Source: JALENY01 sp036310185 (GTDB lineage: Bacteria; Bacillota; Clostridia; Lachnospirales; Lachnospiraceae). Taken from it: DNA of 22,908 nt. Where the stretch lies: positions 1 to 22,908 of the forward strand of contig JAXJSH010000030.1 of assembly GCA_036310185.1 (NCBI GenBank), written 5' to 3'. The number at the start of each line of letters is the position of its first letter. The first letter of the stretch is position 1. The notes under the pieces were generated by a model. The model was not told the origin of the DNA. It saw nothing but the letters and a program-made list of their open reading frames with translations, and searched no databases. Positions 22,525 through 22,908 of the stretch are shown here, piece by piece. The position numbers were made by a program, and so were the translations under genes.

Positions 22525-22908
22525 GATTTTGATTGTGGAAGATGAAGAGGCCATTGCGGATCTGGAGAAAGATTATCTGGAACTGAGCGGGTTTGAAGTA
22601 GAGATTGAAAACAATGGAAGAAGCGGGCTGGAAAAGGCCATTCTGGGCGAGTATGATCTGATCATTCTGGATCTGATGCTTCCGGACGTGGATGGATTCG
22701 AGATCTGTAAGGAAGTCCGTGAGAAGAAAAATACACCGATCATTATGGTTTCAGCGAAAAAGGATGACATCGATAAGATTCGGGGACTGGGTCTTGGGGC
22801 CGATGATTATATGACAAAACCCTTCAGTCCAAGTGAACTTGTGGCCCGTGTGAAGGCACATCTGGCCCGTTATGAGAGGCTGATCGGAAGCAGCGTACAG
22901 ACAAACGA
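22517..22908 (+). CDS. OmpR-family response regulator (3' part outside window)
   Basis: The first 130 codons encode a complete receiver domain. Acidic pocket residues are E8, D9 and E10; the phospho-acceptor is D52 in ILDLMLPD. The conserved Thr/Ser is in VSAKKDD, and the Lys is in ADDYMTKPF. The linker (ELVARVKAHLAR) is typical of OmpR/PhoB proteins with a winged-helix DNA-binding domain, which lies beyond the window. AGGAGG at 22502-22507 precedes the ATG, and the gene overlaps the kinase stop by 8 bp. It is the partner of that kinase. Confidence 0.95.
   Translation, partial: MSKILIVEDEEAIADLEKDYLELSGFEVEIENNGRSGLEKAILGEYDLIILDLMLPDVDGFEICKEVREKKNTPIIMVSAKKDDIDKIRGLGLGADDYMTKPFSPSELVARVKAHLARYERLIGSSVQTN

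Overview
The window looks like a chromosomal stretch from a gut-type Clostridia, most plausibly Lachnospiraceae (Blautia/Ruminococcus-like). This is an inference from moderate GC, strong AGGAGG-type ribosome sites, hairpin plus T-run terminators, cytosolic glycosidases and the overall gene content; no rRNA marker is present.

Layout. (1) 1-3500: the last codons of an upstream gene, a bidirectional terminator, a bacteriohemerythrin on the minus strand, a GH36 alpha-galactosidase on the plus strand, and a thioredoxin on the minus strand. The hemerythrin and thioredoxin promoters carry almost the same Crp/Fnr-type palindrome centred about 41 bp upstream of the predicted start of transcription. 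(2) 3690-10484: an AraC-family regulator with a tiny membrane protein encoded just behind it, transcribed away from beta-glucuronidase (GH2). Then follow a GPH-family sugar symporter, a HAD phosphatase and a GH3 glycosidase gene broken by an internal deletion. Candidate AraC operators lie upstream of both the glucuronidase and the symporter. (3) 10516-15483: a second, cupin-type AraC regulator divergent from fructuronate reductase (uxuB), KDPG aldolase (eda) and glucuronate isomerase (uxaC). (4) 15484-15893: a strong terminator, a 188-bp MITE-like element with 18-bp perfect terminal inverted repeats, and a sigma-A promoter. (5) 15894-20074: an ABC exporter of the MacB/FtsX type whose 1161-residue permease carries a very long repetitive coiled coil. 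(6) 20231-22908: a DEDDh 3'-5' exonuclease with an extra Cys/His and Lys-rich tail, then a histidine kinase and the start of an OmpR-type response regulator.

How the genes work together. Regions 2 and 3 form a glucuronide-use locus. The symporter imports glucuronides, cytosolic beta-glucuronidase releases glucuronate, UxaC converts it to fructuronate, UxuB reduces that to mannonate, and Eda cleaves KDPG to pyruvate and glyceraldehyde-3-phosphate. Mannonate dehydratase (uxuA) and KDG kinase (kdgK), needed between UxuB and Eda, are not in the window.

I found no wholly new multi-gene system. The most informative non-gene signals are the paired Crp/Fnr-like sites, the 21-bp-spaced AraC-type repeats with a third copy before the symporter, the MITE and its solo 20-bp copy at the alpha-galactosidase promoter, and the apparent microhomology deletion in the GH3 gene. 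All were found by eye without database searches.
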